Below, piece after piece: positions 51,441 through 59,693 of a DNA stretch of 64,000 bases. The translations under genes were made by a program, and so were the position numbers. The stretch's first letter is position 1, and every line of letters starts with the position of its first letter. The notes under the pieces were generated by a model, which had not been told where the DNA came from, made no database searches, and saw only the letters and a program-made list of their open reading frames with translations. Origin of the DNA: DATLGB01 sp964242305 (lineage in GTDB: Bacteria; Actinomycetota; Thermoleophilia; Solirubrobacterales; Solirubrobacteraceae); assembly GCA_964242305.1 (NCBI GenBank), contig CAXTBB010000020.1:1-64000 (forward strand), in the 5' to 3' direction.

Positions 51441-51632
51441 GACGAAGTCTCCTCGTTGAAGTCTGGGCAGCACGTATCTAACCCCATTCACGAACCCGTT
51501 GCCAGCGCATCACCGAGCCCAATCGAGAAGGGTTCGCGGGCCACGACTACCCGGGGCCGGATCAGAGGGTGCGGGTCCGCCGCCGGGGTCTTCGATAGAG
51601 CCGTGAGTCGTCCTTCGGGGGTCTGTCCGGTG

Positions 51633-52010
51633 TCAGGTGACGATGCGAAGGACAGCGACCGGGCTCCCGCGCCGAAGGTGCCCGCACGCGGCGCGTCGAC
51701 CGGTCTGCACCGCTCCGCTCGTGAGAGCACGGCACGGCAGCCGCCCAGCTCGCCGACGACTCCTCGCGGTCGCTGATCGGGACGACCTCGATCGGTAGGT
51801 CAGTGACGATCCCGTTGGCGACCTGCTTGAGCAGCCGCGTCGGCTCGGAGTCCGGATCCGTGGAGCGCCAGTGATCTTCGCGAGCCCATCGTTGTCGTAG
51901 TGAAAGGCGTGCGTCCGCGTCGGGTCGCTGTCGGCGCCACGGTGGATGCGCGCGACGGTGTCGCCGTCGCAGTCGTCCGTGGTGCCCACCGAAGCATGCG
52001 ATTGGAGTCC
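51633..52010 (-). pseudogene. Decayed gene, two pieces in different frames
   Basis: One minus-strand frame reads VGTTDDCDGDTVARIHRG then THAFHYDNDGLAKI; the neighbouring frame continues HWRSTDPDSEPTRLLKQV and NGIVTDLPIEVVPIS. Together they look like one protein broken by a frameshift near 51880. I do not recognise the family. The rest of 51441-51632 shows nothing I can support. Confidence 0.3.
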
Positions 52011-52068
52011 TTGGTGCGGGCCGCCGGGCGCCTCTACTTCATGTGTGCCTTCGCCCGGGTTCCGGCGC

Positions 52069-52285
52069 TCAGTTGAAGAGCAGGTAGAAGTCCTCCGAAG
52101 CGGGCTTCCCGGTGCTGTCGTAGGTCTGGATCTCGACCTGGTAACCCGACGGGCACTGACTCAGGCCGGCCGCGCGCGCCGGCAGGGAGCTGTCCCGCCG
52201 CGAAGTCCGTCTCCGCCAAGGACCCGTCCTTGACCTTCTTCGAGGTCACCGCATCCGCGCGTAGGTGCTTGGCGCCGAACTAACA
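52069..52285 (-). pseudogene. Frameshifted secreted-protein remnant
   Basis: Minus strand: FGAKHLRADAVTSKKV, KDGSLAETDFAAGQLPAG, then after a frame change near 52165 GLSQCPSGYQVEIQTYDSTG and a TGA at 52069. The first part is the S/TxxVKDGSLxxxDFxxGQLP pattern of many actinobacterial secreted proteins. The upstream frame is closed by a TAG, so the signal peptide is gone. Confidence 0.5.
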
Positions 52286-52395
52286 AGGCGAGCGTCGACA
52301 TGACGTTCGCAACGACAAAGACCCCGCACGGATGGCGGGCCTCGGGGTGCTGCATCGACCTCATAGAGGGAGCGACTGGTGACGTCATTTGGCGC

Positions 52396-53511
52396 TCAGC
52401 CGACGATGGCAACCGGCAGTACTCGAGCGGGCCGCTCCTGGCCACTCGGGCGATCATCCAGGACTTCGACGAAGCACTGGGAAGCAGACGCACAGGCGAG
52501 GTCCCAAACGTCTTGCTTGGGCGTAACAGGCATATCGAAGACGTGCCACGTCGGCGATGCGCTGAAAGTCGCTTCGCTGACCAGGAGGTAGTGCTTGTTC
52601 TTACGGTAGGCACGAGCGATGCAGCGCCCACCGTCGAAGCACGCGATGTCCTCGATGTTCGGATCATCCACTGACCCGGGGAAGGGTTCGGATTGCACCC
52701 AGCGGCCGGGGTTGCGATGTGCCACGGCGTCCGGCGTGGACAGCACCGTGACCTCGGCACCCCCGTCATCCCGCTCGGCTCCCGCAACTAGGACGCACTG
52801 ACGTGGCTCGATGCATGCACCTGCACCAATTCCGAGCGTCCCGCCGCCGGGATAGCGCGGTGCGCGAGTGCGCCAGCCGCTGCCGCCCTTGAGGGGATTG
52901 GAGATCACCGAGACTTCGAAGCGGTCGGAACCGATACAAACGCTCGCTTGAGGGGAGCACGCAATCTGCTGGGCGCCGCCGGCGCCGCGATGACGGATCC
53001 ACGAACTTGGCCGCAATGGAGAGGTTGAGAATGCAGTGCTCTTCTCGCCTACGGCGGTACAGAACGTCGGCGACCAGCATCGCTGGTCATACGAGCCATA
53101 AGGCATTCGGATCAAGCGCTGCTTGAAAGACGGTGTGCCCCGGCGGATCGCCGCTGACCCGAGCAGCACGTCGTCGTAGATGTTGTTCGTTGTGTTTCGG
53201 CGAGTGATGCAAACCGTCGGCGATGCGCAGGCGACGGCCTCTGGGCGTCCGTATCGGCTCGAACTAGGGGTCGGGGTCGAACGCCAGCCCCCCATGGACG
53301 GTTCGCGTGACACGTACACCCCGCGATCGGTGCTGAGGTAGCAGAAGTCGGCACTGGTGCAGCCCAGCGTTCCATCCCCGGGTGCGGCACGGTGCGCGGT
53401 CCCCCAGAGGGGCGAAGGCGCCGCTGCGGCCCTGCTGGATCCGAAGGCTCCGGCGCCAACAACCAGAGTCACTAGGAGCGCCGCCCGCACAGCCCGCACG
53501 GCGCGCAGCAT
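52396..53511 (-). CDS. Secreted propeller-like protein with Cys-pair repeats
   Basis: 371 residues from the ATG at 53511. Signal peptide (AALLVTLVVGAGAFGSSRAAAA), then repeats of the type CTSADFCYLS, CASPTVCITR, CSPQASVCIG, CIEPRQCVLV, CFDGGRCIAR, CASASQCFVE, each a likely disulfide-bearing blade edge. Extracellular, no catalytic motif, function unknown. Slightly lower GC than its neighbours, hinting at transfer. Confidence 0.65.
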   Translation of the reverse strand: MLRAVRAVRAALLVTLVVGAGAFGSSRAAAAPSPLWGTAHRAAPGDGTLGCTSADFCYLSTDRGVYVSREPSMGGWRSTPTPSSSRYGRPEAVACASPTVCITRRNTTNNIYDDVLLGSAAIRRGTPSFKQRLIRMPYGSYDQRCWSPTFCTAVGEKSTAFSTSPLRPSSWIRHRGAGGAQQIACSPQASVCIGSDRFEVSVISNPLKGGSGWRTRAPRYPGGGTLGIGAGACIEPRQCVLVAGAERDDGGAEVTVLSTPDAVAHRNPGRWVQSEPFPGSVDDPNIEDIACFDGGRCIARAYRKNKHYLLVSEATFSASPTWHVFDMPVTPKQDVWDLACASASQCFVEVLDDRPSGQERPARVLPVAIVG

Positions 53512-53599
53512 ACGTGAAAACAGCAAGCAATCCCTTTGTTCGGCTTCTAGGACGGAACAGCGGCGGACAAGTCGACCGGGCCGGAGTCGGCGGAGGAGG

Positions 53600-53760
53600 C
53601 GTCAGCACTCGCGATGGCCGACACACGCTCACCCGCCAGGTGCTCTTGGTCCGTTCTGGACCTGTATCTCCTTGGACGCGCTTGCGATGCCTTTCCCTGA
53701 TTGTTGTTGAGCACCTTGATCCACCAGCGCCGTCCGTCCGCGTCGGAAACCGGAAATGCC
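53600..53760 (-). pseudogene. Possible HipA-like N-terminal remnant
   Basis: Minus-strand frame with FPVSDADGRRWWIKVLNNNQG, which recalls the start of HipA-like kinase domains (DG..YVVKF..NPQG). It soon loses resemblance, with a frame change, and has no convincing start. The rest of 53512-53948 is non-coding or decayed as far as I can tell. Confidence 0.2.
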
Positions 53761-53948
53761 TGCGAACCGGGAGTCGGCCGCTGGCCCGAAGACCGCTGGA
53801 CCTCGAGCCCTACAGCGGAAGGCCGGTTGAGCCCGCTTGTGCTCACGCCCGATCCGTCGCTCTCCTCTCCGGGTCCTCCGGCCACGCGTGTTGCCCCTTT
53901 GTTGCCCCCACCGAAGCCAGCCGACACGCCGCTTGGCTCTACACCAAA

Positions 53949-53991
53949 GGGACGGCGACGGGACTCGAACCCGCGACCGCCGGGATCACAA
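53949..53991 (-). other. attL-like tRNA-His 3' fragment, left end of prophage
   Basis: On the minus strand the sequence gives the anticodon loop TTGTGAT (anticodon GTG, His), stem CCCGG, variable loop, T arm GCGGG-TTCGAGT-CCCGT, acceptor CGCCGTC and C73. The 5' anticodon stem does not pair (CCTCC), so only the 3' part of tRNA-His is present. Phages that integrate in tRNA genes leave such a fragment on one side. The host lies to the left, the phage to the right, where head genes follow. 53992-54203 holds no gene I can support. Confidence 0.75.
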
Positions 53992-54203
53992 GGAGGCGTA
54001 GAGAACCCGCACGCCGCCTCGCACCGCTCTAGCGCGCGGGTAACTGACCCCGGCCACAACGCCGATCAGCGGCCCGCGGACGACCGTCGCGCGACCAGAG
54101 TTCGGCGGGCGCTCCACGCCCTCCGGCGCCTCGGAGGCTCGCACCGCGTCCACGCCGCCGCCGTGATCGCCCTCGCCGCCATCCTCTCGGCCGTGGTGCC
54201 GTC

Positions 54204-54917
54204 ATGAGCGCCACCGACACCAGCGGCGCTCTCTTCCACGGCGACGACCTCGACGCCGCGATGAACGCCGGCCAGGGCGTCGAGGCCTTCGGCGAGCGCT
54301 TCGGCGTCTGCCTCACCGCGCTCGACACCCGCACCCGGCTGCTCGTCAACAACCAGGTCGAGATCCTGGCCTCCCAGCAGGAGCTCGCGGACGCCCGAAA
54401 GGAACTGCTCGCGGCCGGCATCCCCGACCCCAGCGACGAGTTGGTCAGCACCCTCGTCCTACGCGGCGTCATCGGCGGTTCGTTCACCTACGGCCTCGAG
54501 ACCGGGCTGCGGCTCGCGCTCGCCAACGGCTGGGAACCCAGCGCCGAACGGCGACCGTCCACCGGCCCAGCGCCCACCGACGCCGACCGCGACCTCGACA
54601 TCGAGCGCGCCCTGACCCGTGAGGCCGCCAGCATGGCGGTCGTCGCCGACCCGACCGGCACCGCCGACGAGCTCAGCCAGTGGGCCGAAGAACGCGCCGG
54701 CGACGGCCCCGTCCGCGAGATCGCCGTCCGCGACTTCCGCGAAGAAGGCCTCGAAGAGCTCGTCGACGCCCGCAACTACTGCTGCTGGCACATCCAGCAA
54801 GCCCAAGACCGCGGCGACCTCGGTGAGAGCGAGCGCGGGCTGTGGGCGCTGGTCAGCGTGATCGGCGCCTACCACCACGTCCGCGAACTCCGACCCACCA
54901 GGTCCATCGATGCCTGA
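54204..54917 (+). CDS. Prophage protein of unknown function
   Basis: 237 residues, acidic. Two helical parts: 1-110 (AFGERFGVCLTALDTRTRLLVNNQVEIL) and 150-230, ending VRDFREEGLEELVDARNYCCWHIQQ, a DxxEExxxELxDxxNY pattern often seen in short phage proteins, then GLWALVSVIGAYHHVREL. No catalytic site. First gene of the phage operon that I can support; overlaps the MazG-like gene by 8 nt. Confidence 0.6.
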   Translation: MSATDTSGALFHGDDLDAAMNAGQGVEAFGERFGVCLTALDTRTRLLVNNQVEILASQQELADARKELLAAGIPDPSDELVSTLVLRGVIGGSFTYGLETGLRLALANGWEPSAERRPSTGPAPTDADRDLDIERALTREAASMAVVADPTGTADELSQWAEERAGDGPVREIAVRDFREEGLEELVDARNYCCWHIQQAQDRGDLGESERGLWALVSVIGAYHHVRELRPTRSIDA

Positions 54918-55281
54918 GTCCCTTGATCTCATCGACCTGCGCGCCGCGAACGTCAACCGCGCGCAGCGGTGGCACGCTGACGCCGAGCCGTGGACCGGGG
55001 CTGACTGGTCAAATGCGATGGCGGGCGAGACCGGCGAGGCGTGCAACGTCGTCAAGAAGATCCGGCGGATCGAGACGTCGATCACACAGGGCACCTACCA
55101 CGGCGAGGAGACGACCAGCACGGATCGTGACGAGTTGGTCCGCAAGCTCGGCAGCGAGATCGCCGACACGATCATTTACGCCGATCTCTTGGCGGACCAC
55201 TACGGCATCGACGTGGGAGCCGCAATCCGCCGCAAGTTCAACGCTGTGTCGGAGGCCCAGGGCTTCCCGGAGCGCCTGTAA
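54910..55281 (+). CDS. MazG-like nucleotide pyrophosphohydrolase
   Basis: 123 residues, all-alpha NTP pyrophosphatase fold. Metal ligands: MAGETGEACNVVKKIRR (ExxE) and GSEIADTIIYADLLADHYG (ExxD), then the C-terminal AIRRKFNAVSEAQGFPERL. Phage copies hydrolyse dNTPs or lower alarmone levels in the host. Confidence 0.85.
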   Translation: MPESLDLIDLRAANVNRAQRWHADAEPWTGADWSNAMAGETGEACNVVKKIRRIETSITQGTYHGEETTSTDRDELVRKLGSEIADTIIYADLLADHYGIDVGAAIRRKFNAVSEAQGFPERL

Positions 55282-55295
55282 ATGGAGGCCTGCAC

Positions 55296-56177
55296 ATGAG
55301 GTTTGACCCGACCACCGCTCACCTGATCGCTGACCGGAAGATCCGTGAGCTGCGCCTGCCGGCTCAGGAGGTCCGGCGGGCGCGCACGCGGAAGGTGCGC
55401 GGCGGCGGCCGGCACGCGCTGCCCGCCAACCCACACACGCACGAGACCGCGGCGCCGCAGGTCGGCCACGCGGTGCCGATCACGCGCCCGGGCAGCCGCG
55501 CGCCGATCGCTCACATCACGATCACGAGCTGCCGCCGCGCCCGTCACGGCGACACCCTCAGCGCCGAGCAGCTGAAGGCGCTCGGCCACGTCGTGCGTGG
55601 CCACCCGAGCCGACTGTCGTACGTGCGCGCTTGGCTGCTGCAGCGCGACGCGCCGTGGCTGGCAGCACGCGCCCCTCTCCCTCGCACCACAACGCAGCCG
55701 ATCAAAGACGCGGCGCTGGCCGCGGTAGACGATGAGCCTGAGGCCGTGATGCTCTCAACAAGGGAAGCGCGCGGCGCGGCGCTGCTCGCGCGCTTCGACC
55801 AGCGGTGGGCGGACCGTTACGTATGGGTCGTGACGTTCGAGATCACCGACGACCTGCCCACCTACCTGCACCAGGGCGTCATCAGTCCGCCGCTGGCCAA
55901 GCGCCCGGACGGTCGACACGTCATCGACGACGGGATCCGCGACGAGGACCGCGGCTACTACGGCGCTGGCGTCCGACCCGTCCCCTCGGCCACGGAACTC
56001 GAGGATCGCGGCTACACGCACAACGCTCGCGACGGTATGACCGCCGCGGCTGAAGCCGTCGACGTCAACACCCTCGACCCCGAGCGCGCTGACGAGGCGC
56101 GAGAACGTCACCTCCAAGATGTCGACCCTGCCAGGCGGGCGAAGCTGCTGAAGGCCGGGCTGAGGCGCGCCGCGTGA
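55296..56177 (+). CDS. Prophage protein with ASCH-like N-terminal domain
   Basis: 293 residues. MRFDPTTAHLIADRKIRELRLP resembles the opening of phage ASCH domains (F....A.LI..G.KT.TRR), followed by YAV-like HAVPITRPGSRAPIAHITITSCRR and RWADRYVWVVTFEI, the terminal strand. ASCH domains bind RNA or modified nucleosides. Residues 190-293 form an extra acidic helical part without known match. ATG has a modest GGAGG site 12 nt upstream. Confidence 0.5.
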   Translation: MRFDPTTAHLIADRKIRELRLPAQEVRRARTRKVRGGGRHALPANPHTHETAAPQVGHAVPITRPGSRAPIAHITITSCRRARHGDTLSAEQLKALGHVVRGHPSRLSYVRAWLLQRDAPWLAARAPLPRTTTQPIKDAALAAVDDEPEAVMLSTREARGAALLARFDQRWADRYVWVVTFEITDDLPTYLHQGVISPPLAKRPDGRHVIDDGIRDEDRGYYGAGVRPVPSATELEDRGYTHNARDGMTAAAEAVDVNTLDPERADEARERHLQDVDPARRAKLLKAGLRRAA

Positions 56178-56524
56178 TTCCGTCCGAGAGCGATCTATAC
56201 TTCCCAACCAGCGCGAAGGCCGCCGTAGTGCGTGAGCAGTTCCAATCACAGCCCGCCGCCGCAAGCGCTCTTTGCCCCACCCGTTTTGCCCTGTCAGCGC
56301 TTGCCGCGCTACCCGACATGGCATCCAGCGTCATCACCTTCCACGACCGCGCCCTCGCGCGCCTCGGCACCGCCGTCCGATCCGCCTATCCCCAGGCGAC
56401 CGGAGCGGAGCGCCTGCAGCTCGAGCGGCTACAGATCCTCGCGCGCACCGGCCACATCACCGTCGCCCAGGCGCACGACCTGGTCGCCGACCTACGACGC
56501 GAGCACCAGCGGACAGCAGCATGA
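56174..56524 (+). CDS. Small prophage protein of unknown function
   Basis: 116 residues from GTG 56174 (GTGA overlap with the previous stop). The C-terminal 65 residues (SVITFHDRALARLGTAVRSA, QLERLQILARTGHITVAQAHDLVADLRREH) are helical and regular; the N-terminal part is less so. The ATG at 56321 could be the true start. A TATACT hexamer lies at 56192-56197. Confidence 0.45.
   Translation: MIPSESDLYFPTSAKAAVVREQFQSQPAAASALCPTRFALSALAALPDMASSVITFHDRALARLGTAVRSAYPQATGAERLQLERLQILARTGHITVAQAHDLVADLRREHQRTAA
56192..56197 (+). promoter_or_regulatory. Candidate phage promoter -10 (TATACT)
   Basis: TATACT, nearly the sigma-70 consensus, in otherwise 70% GC DNA, placed between the early-looking genes and the packaging module. 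It lies inside the reading frame that starts at 56174. No clear -35. Confidence 0.3.
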
Positions 56525-56781
56525 GCGGCAACGTCATCGGCATCCACAGCTGCGAAACGTGCCAGGCCCCGCTGCCCACCGACCGCCGCCGCCGCTACTG
56601 CGACGACTGCCGACCCGCCGCCCGTGTCTTCGTGATCCACCGAGCCAAGCCCGACGTCGACACATCGCGCGCAGGTCGGGCGAAGCGGTGCGCGTGCAGT
56701 CGCCCAACGCTCTACAGAGACGGTCGCGAGCTGCGCTGTCATTCGTGCGGCCATGAGGCAGTGGCGGCTCACGCCGCGTGA
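56521..56781 (+). CDS. Small prophage zinc-ribbon protein
   Basis: 86 residues. CETCQAPL and YCDDC form one likely knuckle; CACSRPTLYRDGRELRCHSCGHE a second. Basic, no enzyme motif; probably nucleic-acid binding. ATGA overlap with the gene before, GTGA overlap with the HNH gene after. Confidence 0.55.
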   Translation: MSGNVIGIHSCETCQAPLPTDRRRRYCDDCRPAARVFVIHRAKPDVDTSRAGRAKRCACSRPTLYRDGRELRCHSCGHEAVAAHAA

Positions 56782-57083
56782 GGCGCGCGTGCATCGTCTG
56801 CGGTCGACCATCCCCTGCGTCCCGCTGCCCCGAGCACGAGCTCACTGAGAGGCCGCGAGGCAACGCATTCGAGGCCACTCGTCAGCGGATCGCTAACCGA
56901 GACGGCTGGATCTGCCAGCTCCCGGACTGCGGGAAGCCGATTGACCCGCAACTGCGCAAGCCGCATCCGATGGCGTTGGCCATCGATCACATCCTTCCGC
57001 GTGCCGCTGGCGGCACTGACGAGGACCACAACCTCCAGGCCGCCCACGCGCTGTGCAACCTCCAGAAGGGAACGAACCGATGA
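56778..57083 (+). CDS. HNH endonuclease of the packaging module
   Basis: 101 residues. Zinc pairs CIVCG and CQLPDCG; HNH core AIDHILPRAAGGTDEDHNLQAAHALCNLQKG with His, Asn and final Asn/His positions. In HK97-like phages an HNH protein next to the terminase is needed for DNA packaging; its place two genes before the small terminase fits. GTG start, GTGA overlap. Confidence 0.88.
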   Translation: MRRACIVCGRPSPASRCPEHELTERPRGNAFEATRQRIANRDGWICQLPDCGKPIDPQLRKPHPMALAIDHILPRAAGGTDEDHNLQAAHALCNLQKGTNR

Positions 57084-57250
57084 TCCTCAAGCTGCCTGAC
57101 TGGCTCCGCGACCTCCTCTTCCCCCTGTGGCTGCGCGGCCTGCGCACCGAACTCGCCGCCCTAGGTCGTCACAGGGGGGCCTCAGGATCACGAGCGCTCA
57201 GCACCCCCCACGGTGATGCCCCAACCCGTGGCGCGCGCGGGATCGGCTGA
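57080..57250 (+). CDS. Small prophage protein, possible membrane-associated
   Basis: 56 residues from ATG 57080 (ATGA overlap with HNH). One amphipathic/hydrophobic stretch ILKLPDWLRDLLFPLWLRG, then low-complexity sequence over a G6/C6 hairpin. It may be shorter than annotated or not a gene. Confidence 0.35.
   Translation: MILKLPDWLRDLLFPLWLRGLRTELAALGRHRGASGSRALSTPHGDAPTRGARGIG
57169..57216 (+). repeat. G6/C6 stem-loop before the terminase genes
   Basis: GGGGGG (57174-57179) can pair with CCCCCC (57204-57209); flanking TCAC (57169-57172) and GTGA (57213-57216) extend the stem past bulges. Could be an attenuator or processing site before the small terminase gene. Confidence 0.3.
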
Positions 57251-57259
57251 GGGCGAAAG

Positions 57260-57811
57260 GTGCCCGAGGCCGTTCCAGCGTCCCAGCTGGCTGACCGGAT
57301 CCTCGACGTCCTCCCCGGCCGCGTGTCGGAGTGGGCGCCGAAGCTCGGCCGCAAGCGGACCGACAGCACAATCCGCACGCGCCTCAAGCAGCTCGAGGCG
57401 GTCGGCGCGGTCGAATGCGAAGAGGGCGTGTGGTCAAGGACTCAAGCGGACCCGATCCACGACACCCTCCCCGGCTACGAGTTCCCGGAGGGCTTCGACG
57501 CCGAGTCGCGGGATCTGCTGCGCCAGAAGGCGCTCGAGGTCCGCCTCGCCGAGGTGCCGCTGGACTCGTTCATGGTCGAGCTGATCGAGGCCTACGTCCG
57601 GTGCCTGCAGCGCGCGCGGCACGCCAACGAGGAGATCGACTCCGACGGGCTGTTCCAGACCGCCGCCAAGGGCAACCGCAAGTTCGCCCACCCCGGCGTC
57701 GCGACAGCGCGCGAGGCCGAGCGCGACGCGCACGTCTACCGCGAGGCGATCGAGAAGAAGAAGCGGACGGACCCCGGTGCCGATCCGGACGACGACCTCA
57801 GCGGCCTCTAG
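57260..57811 (+). CDS. terS: Probable small terminase subunit (P27-like)
   Basis: 183 residues. Residues 10-60 look like a winged-helix (ASQLADRILDVLPGRVSEWA, STIRTRLKQLEAVGAVECEEG). Residues 95-165 have the P27-family pattern: VELIEAYVRCLQRARHANEE, GLFQTAAKGNRKFAHPGVATAREA. It would recognise the phage pac/cos site. GTG at 57260, GAAAGG just before. It overlaps the large subunit gene. Confidence 0.65.
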   Translation: MPEAVPASQLADRILDVLPGRVSEWAPKLGRKRTDSTIRTRLKQLEAVGAVECEEGVWSRTQADPIHDTLPGYEFPEGFDAESRDLLRQKALEVRLAEVPLDSFMVELIEAYVRCLQRARHANEEIDSDGLFQTAAKGNRKFAHPGVATAREAERDAHVYREAIEKKKRTDPGADPDDDLSGL

Positions 57812-59333
57812 GCCCAGCTCGTCCGTCAAGCCGCTCCCCGGCCTTCCCGGCGGCAAGCCGCTCCTCACCCCGAACACCCTCCCCCACTTCAAGGAGTTCT
57901 GCCTCCGGCTCCGGCTCGACAACGGCAAGCCGTTCGTCATCGAGCCCTTCCAGGAGGAGATCCTGGCCGACTACTTCGACGGGGTCCTCGAGACGCTCGT
58001 CCTGCTGCCATCGGGCAACGGCAAGACGACGCTGTTCGCGGCGCTCGCGCTCTACCACCTGCTGTACACGCCGGCGCGGTGCGGCGGCGCCGACCCGGCC
58101 ATCTACATCATGGCCGCCAGCCGCGACCAGGCCGCCCTGATGTTGAAGCACATCAAGCGGTTCATCGAGAAGAGCAAGGGGCTGCAGAAGCGCGTCAAGC
58201 CGCTGCGTCGCGGCGCCCGACTCATCGGCCGCGAAGGCGAGATCGAAGTGCTCGCCTCCGACGCCGACACCGCCGACGGCATCGCGCCGACGCTGGCGCT
58301 GATCGACGAGCTGCACCGCCACAAGAACACCGAGCTCTACGAGGTCGCGTTCAAGGGCCTCAAGAAGCGCAACGGCCAGTTGCTGCACTGCACCACGGCC
58401 GGCGAGACCGAGAAGAGCCCCCTCGGCGAGCTGCGCAAACGCGGCCTCAAGCTCCCGGGCCTCAAGAAGATCGGCAAGCACAGCTTCGCCCGCAACGTTC
58501 TCAAGACGTTCGCGTTCCACCAGTGGGCGCTCGACCGCGGTGACGACATGCACGACATCGCGGTCGTCAAGCAGGCCAACCCGCTCAGCGCGATCACCGA
58601 GCAGCATCTCGCCGCCGAGCACGACGCCCTGAAGTGGTGGGCGTGGGCTCGGTTCGCGTGCGGGCTGTGGGTCGCCGGCGAGCACTCCGCGATCAGCCCA
58701 ATCGACTGGGCTGACTGCCCCGCCAAGACCGTCGATCCGACGGTCGCGAGCTACCTGGTTCTTGACCTCGCGTGGGTGCAGGACACCACGGCGATCGCGC
58801 CCGTCCAGGCCGTCACCACCACGGACGTCCGGGTAGGTCGGCCCGCGGTCATCGAGCCGCCCGGCGACGGGACCGCGATCCGCGAAAACAAGATCCTGGA
58901 CACGATCCGGGTCTTCAAGGGCCAGCTGCTGCTCAAGGGCGTCGTCATGGACCCCGAGGCCGGCGGCAGGGCGCTCGTCGAGAAGATCGAGGGCGGCTAC
59001 CACAACGACGCCGGTGAGTACGTCCACCTTGGCCTAGAGGTCATCGAGCACACCCAGAAGCCCGAGCCGATGACCGATGCCGCCATGAAGCTCGACGGCG
59101 TCATCCGCAACCGGTACCTCTCGCATCCGCACGAGGAGACGCTGACCGCGCACGTTCTCGCCGCGGTCGCCAAGCAAACCGGCGACCAGCGCCACCGCCT
59201 CGTCAAGCGCCGCAAGGACCCCGAGCCGATCGACGCCGCGATCTGCTGCGCGATGGGCGTCCGCGTCGCCCTGGCCGACCTTGACGAGGAGCCGATCGAT
59301 CGATCCCTCTACCGCATGGAGTCCATCTCGTGA
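57777..59333 (+). CDS. terL: Terminase large subunit
   Basis: 518 residues. ATPase: Walker A LLPSGNGKTTLFAALAL near 80, Walker B TLALIDELHRHKN near 165, coupling motif HCTTAGE near 205. C-terminal RNase H-like nuclease with metal ligands in YLVLDLAWVQDTTAI (near 325) and DPEPIDAAICCAMG. Pumps and cuts phage DNA. The GTG at 57777 overlaps terS by 35 nt; the first conserved residues begin about 20 codons later. Confidence 0.93.
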   Translation: MPIRTTTSAASRPSSSVKPLPGLPGGKPLLTPNTLPHFKEFCLRLRLDNGKPFVIEPFQEEILADYFDGVLETLVLLPSGNGKTTLFAALALYHLLYTPARCGGADPAIYIMAASRDQAALMLKHIKRFIEKSKGLQKRVKPLRRGARLIGREGEIEVLASDADTADGIAPTLALIDELHRHKNTELYEVAFKGLKKRNGQLLHCTTAGETEKSPLGELRKRGLKLPGLKKIGKHSFARNVLKTFAFHQWALDRGDDMHDIAVVKQANPLSAITEQHLAAEHDALKWWAWARFACGLWVAGEHSAISPIDWADCPAKTVDPTVASYLVLDLAWVQDTTAIAPVQAVTTTDVRVGRPAVIEPPGDGTAIRENKILDTIRVFKGQLLLKGVVMDPEAGGRALVEKIEGGYHNDAGEYVHLGLEVIEHTQKPEPMTDAAMKLDGVIRNRYLSHPHEETLTAHVLAAVAKQTGDQRHRLVKRRKDPEPIDAAICCAMGVRVALADLDEEPIDRSLYRMESIS

Positions 59334-59689
59334 CCGCCGCCATCGTCATCCTGAGCATCACCGCCGCCGTGCTGGCCATCACCCTCGCCGGTGCCGGCCG
59401 CTGGGCCACGCGCGAGATCGCCGCCGCCCGCACCGAGGCGGGCCAGTTGCGCGACCAGGCCGCCGCTAGCGGCTACCGCGCGCTTATCGGCCACCGGGTG
59501 ACCGCCAGCGTCGTCGACGGGGGGTCCATCCGCGGCGTGCTGCTCGAGGTCTACGAGGACTCGCTCGTTATCGACCGGCCCGAGTTCGTCGGCGGCGCCC
59601 GGCCGGCGGGCATCGGCCGCGACATCACCCTCGCTCGCTCGAGCGTACCGATGCTGCAGCGCTTCGCCGACGGCGAGACCCAGGACTAA
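59330..59689 (+). CDS. Prophage protein with N-terminal membrane helix and LSm-like domain
   Basis: 119 residues. One membrane helix (3-22), a short linker, then HRVTASVVDGGSIRGVLLEVYEDSLVIDRPEF, which has the strand-turn-strand pattern of LSm/Hfq-like small barrels (VTVxLxDGxxxxGxLxxxDxxxLxL). Lies between terminase and portal genes with GTGA overlap. Role unknown. Confidence 0.5.
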   Translation: MTAAIVILSITAAVLAITLAGAGRWATREIAAARTEAGQLRDQAAASGYRALIGHRVTASVVDGGSIRGVLLEVYEDSLVIDRPEFVGGARPAGIGRDITLARSSVPMLQRFADGETQD

Positions 59690-59693
59690 GCCC

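Noticed and set aside
53701..54207. Plus-strand open frame across the attachment site, ending at the first phage gene
   Set aside because: It contains tRNA-derived peptide (RRDSNPRPPGSQGG) and has no start between the tRNA fragment and its stop, although its last 20 residues look hydrophobic.
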